From Brachionus plicatilis (lineage: Eukaryota; Rotifera; Eurotatoria; Ploima; Brachionidae): a stretch of 64,000 nucleotides of DNA. The stretch covers positions 1,697,129 to 1,761,128 of the forward strand of contig QEOQ01000508.1 of the NCBI GenBank assembly GCA_010279815.1, read 5' to 3'. Of the stretch, positions 60,801 through 64,000 are shown piece after piece. The stretch's first letter is position 1; each line of letters starts with the position of its first letter. Position numbers and translations under genes: made by a program. The notes under the pieces are model-generated. The model did no database searches and was not told where the DNA came from. It saw only the letters and a list, made by a program, of their open reading frames with translations.

Positions 60801-63800
60801 TTGATTGTTGAATTGACTTTTGTTCGTGAAACAAAATTTATTCGATATCAACTTAATTTAACTTAATGTAAACAAAACTTAGTGTCATTTCCTTTTTTTC
60901 TAGGAGAAAAATTTATTTTTGTAGCAGCATTGAGTTAGTTTGAATTAAAAATTTTATTCGATTAGACATAACAAAAAAATAATAATAATAACTAGAAAAA
61001 TTTTTTTTTGATTTAATTAATTTAAGAAGGATGCAGGATTAACCCGTCATATCAAAAACTAAATGAGAATAAAACATATGAAAATAAATATAATGTCACA
61101 TGGATAATTAAATTAAAGATTTTAATTAATTAAAAGTTAAATTATTTATTTTAATTTTAACTAATAGTTCTCTAATCTACAACATACATGAATCCCTAAA
61201 CAAGAGCTCCAACCAGGATCCCGTTTAATATTAAATGACAGCCAATTTTTTATATGAAGATTTAAATATTGATATGACGGCTTAATATTTTATCATTTTA
61301 AAATAATTAGTAAACTAGTAAACACTAGTTATTAATTCATTATTCAAAAACTTTATCGTATCTTTTAATTTTTTCAAAATTGTTGAAATATGACAGGAAA
61401 ATCACGAAGATAAAAATGTATTTTAAATAATTTGAATTTTTTGAGGAAAAATAACTGTTAGTTGTAAACAGAAGAATTTAAACTTTTCAAAATTATCTTA
61501 AATATTTATTGTTTGGCCTAAAACTTGAAAAAAACCTGATGTTCTCTTATTAAAAAAAATTCGAAATTAAAATTCTTCTAAATTTCTATGAATGTCCGAT
61601 CTATTGAACCATGTTAATTTTTCTTAAAACATGTCTCACTTGAGATTCATTTCCAATATTTTTTGGAATTTTATCAGCTAAGATCAATTCTGGTAATGGG
61701 CAAGAATTTTATACAAGTAAAAAAAAAACATTTCGATATTTTTAATTAAATTATCTATTCCTTAAATATTTAAAATTAAAATATTAAATTTAAAGTGCTA
61801 TTTAAATTAAATTTTTAAGTCTTCGAAAAAAAGGATTTCTTCAAACAATCGGCTTCTTGACAAAATACCATCGCATGAACCAAGTTGATTTACTAGACGA
61901 AACTTTCCAAGATTCAACAGTGACTCAGTCATTTAACTTGGGCGACTTTTACCAACGCTTTATTCCGGACAAATACTGTGACATAGCAGTTCGTCTTCGT
62001 AAAAAAAACCGAGTGTTCATCACTACCAACAATGATTCAAATGGCTCAGTTTTCCAGACAGAAAATCTAATCAAGATTTATAACATTTTCACTTCCGAAA
62101 TTGTTGACCAAGATGTCAGACAAAATGCTGGCGAGCAGCTGGCAATTATGATCTCAACCGGTGATCCACGTCTTCACAAGGCCTTTATAAATTTAGATGG
62201 GGTCAATTACTGCATCCGAATGCTCAAAAACTCATTAATTCAATTAACCAAACAAAAACAGCACCTTTTTCTGAACAACATTCAATACGATACATTGACC
62301 AAAATACACTCTTCTTATATCAGCTGTTTATGTAATGTTTTCTATTGGAATAAAGAAATACGGCAGCACTATCTATTTGATATTGAATTGTACCGTTTTA
62401 TTGTCAAATCTTTGCTTATTTGCTTAAAAATGGATTTTAAACTCAACCAAGATAAAGACATCACGCTAAATGGTGATCATGTGCCAGACCCAACCATCTA
62501 CTCCAACATACAAGAGGATCTTACAATAATTTTTTTCATGTTTTTGTACAACCAAGTCTCATGCTTGGATTACTACCACCAGTCAACCGAAGTCAATCAG
62601 AGATTTGACTTGAGTTTGAATCTGAAAGAACATTTAGTAATGCCTTTTAATATGAGCAAATCAGATCAACTAGAAATCAAGCACCTTGAAAGTGAGCAGT
62701 TCAAAACTTTTGAGCTTACCTTTCGACTAGAATCATTGATCAAACAAAAACTAGAGAATTATAATCAGGAAAGAACTCTCAATTTACACAGTGATTCAAG
62801 CATAGATTTGATAAAGATACTGAATCGAAAATTGAGGCTGTACTGGAATTTCAGATGGCACGGAGGTTCTTTATTGAAGTTAAATAATGATTTGATGAAT
62901 AATCAAAGTTTAATATCGGACACCTCGAATTTAAACCAAATTTTCAATGAAAAATTGCTCATGGACAATGTTGATAAATTTTTTGTCCAGTATTCAGCAC
63001 CAGTGTGCTTTTACAGGCAATTTTGTGCCAAAATAAATTCTTGTTCCACTCATACAGATGCGCTCAGCTTGTTCGATTTGATTGATGTATTGGTTAGCTT
63101 TACCAGCGAGCGAGAGGACATCGATACTGAGTTGGATGATGAATATGAAAAAGATTTTTACTCTAAAAATAGTCTTGGTTATTTTTTTGGTAGGTTTAGT
63201 GGTGATTGGCACGTGTCTTTGAACAGATTTGCCAGTATTCTTCCTTCTTCCAAATCCAAAATGGACCAACTTTTGTTCTCAAGTTCGTTCAGGACTATCG
63301 CCAAAATGCTAAGGCTGCAAGCAAAATATTTCGACTCTTTTTCCCATACTCAATACACTAGTAGTCAAAATATTGATAAATGGCTGTTTAATATTTTGTA
63401 CACAAATACAAGTCCTCTTCTGGTAATAATAAAAAATTTTCTTACCAATTATGAATCAGATGAAACCAGAATAAAGTGAGTTAAAGATTTAATTTAATTT
63501 TTTCTTTATTTTTTATTTTTAAAGTTCTCATTTGACTCCCTTATGTGAGTTTATTAAAGTATACTTTGATCGTTTGGCCAATTCACCTGCAAAGGTGATC
63601 GATCAGATTAAAATTCCATCGTTTGAGCTTCTTAAAATTTGTATTGCTCAAATGCAAGCATGCGAAGTGGAAAAATTTCGCAATCTAAACAAATTAGCCA
63701 TAGTTATAAATCTAATCGGGTCTTTGCTACGGGTTTCCTTAAATCAAGCCGAAATCCAGAGTACCAATGAAGCAAACAACAAACTGTACCTTCAACTTAT

Positions 63801-64000
63801 CAAGAGTTTGGTTCAAATTATTAACATATTCAATATTGGAAGAGGTGGTTTGTCTTTATCATTCATGGGAAATTTTATTACAAAATCGGCTCATGTCTCC
63901 TTGTTACAATTAGTTAAAAGTTGTCTAAATACAAATGATCCGATGCAAAAAACTGTGAGTTTCAAATTTTGAATTTCTAATTTAATCAGGCAGAAGGCAT
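54852..64000 (+). CDS. RTTN: Rotatin (3' end outside window)
   Basis: Rotatin is a large armadillo-repeat centriole/basal-body protein needed for full-length centrioles. Exons are 54852-55505, 57382-57626, 57676-58735, 58787-59103, 59158-59284, 59348-59590, 59646-59827, 61820-63475, 63525-63954 and perhaps 63990 onward. All phases agree; about 1,640 residues lie in the window (human about 2,226). The N-terminal domain has LIIKKLGHELDEIRVRSLDN, IEAHLISEDDL and VLNLLIQLVEKS. Exons 2-3 have STFYWLPLTQMD and FNDFPAEIFLQR; exon 8 ENLIKIYNIFTSEIVDQDVR and AGEQLAIMIS, with LYWNFRWHGGSLLKLNNDL; exon 9 GGLSLSFMGNFITKSA. A Ser-rich insertion lies at about 58020-58350. The exon 8 start at 61820 is chosen because it alone keeps phase. 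The last intron would be only 35 bp, so exon 10 is tentative. Introns 1 and 7 contain repeats. Confidence 0.93.
55796..55937. repeat. Foldback H in rotatin intron 1
   Basis: TACAAATTAAAACTGACTTG at the left pairs with the reverse complement of the right end, TACAATTTAAAACTAACTTG. Similarity continues through GTAC and a TCGACT(A/G)TTC block, with a GA-rich centre. The total is about 142 bp. No clear flanking duplication is seen, and the ends differ from the GG-TGAA family. Confidence 0.65.
61043..61281. mobile_element. Possible piggyBac-type MITE in rotatin intron 7
   Basis: CCGTCATATCAA at 61044-61055 is exactly inverted at 61269-61280, and TTAA flanks both outer ends (61039-61042 and 61282-61285). 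Terminal Cs plus TTAA duplications are the signature of piggyBac-like elements. The interior of about 215 bp has no open frame. TTAA is common in such DNA, so chance cannot be excluded. Confidence 0.5.

Noticed and set aside
61857..63479. Taking the long frame at 61857 as its own gene
   Set aside because: It continues rotatin in order and in phase through an acceptor at 61819/61820; an upstream ATG start is not needed.

Overview
The window reads as nuclear DNA from a small-genome, strongly AT-rich bilaterian animal. The genes have GT-AG introns, use the standard code, and include METTL14, nephrocystin-4, rotatin, a TBP-like factor of the TRF2/TBPL1 type (a bilaterian family), a two-Ig-domain surface protein and mitochondrial HSP60/HSP10. 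Nephrocystin-4 and rotatin imply cilia and centrioles. A rotifer such as Brachionus would fit the base composition and intron style, but that placement is inference; nothing here is diagnostic. Introns fall into two classes: most are about 47-67 bp, the rest run from about 0.1 to 3.3 kb, and most of those above 1 kb carry identifiable repeats.

Layout. 882-3822 METTL14 (+). 4628-7505 TTD14-like P-loop protein (+). 7711-8181 DUF6314 protein (-). 8430-9896 UNC93-like transporter (+). 9897-16497 is a repeat-rich gene desert with foldback elements and a LINE relic. 16498-17460 (-) and 21341-21934 (+) are two divergently placed TRF2/TBPL1 paralogues. 22184-32408 is a complete six-exon nephrocystin-4 gene (+) whose two long introns hold foldback elements and a broken LINE. 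32409-39915 is a second desert with an assembly gap at 39347-39475. 39916-40941 is a secreted or anchored two-Ig protein (+). 42056-43862 HSP60 (-) and 44281-44586 HSP10 (+) are head to head across a 418-bp promoter with two well-formed heat-shock elements. 47326-48603 is an unrecognised disordered protein (+). 49985-53678 is an unrecognised Thr-rich membrane protein (+) with two candidate terminal exons. 53865-54590 is a C4orf33/UPF0462 homologue (+). 54852-64000 is rotatin (+), cut by the window end.

Functional links. HSP60 and HSP10 form one chaperonin machine and appear co-regulated. Nephrocystin-4 (transition zone) and rotatin (centriole/basal body) serve the ciliary apparatus, but lie 22 kb apart with unrelated genes between them. 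The remaining genes show no operon-like grouping.

Mobile DNA. The clearest non-genic signal is a family of short foldback (MITE-like) elements with termini starting GG followed by a TGAA-containing motif. There are six copies in the first 26 kb, several flanked by 8-9 bp target duplications, and one has almost identical 153-nt arms. Non-LTR retrotransposon relics of two kinds and a possible piggyBac-type MITE with TTAA flanks are also present. All exon boundaries were read by eye from splice signals, reading phase and remembered family sequences. No database search was run.
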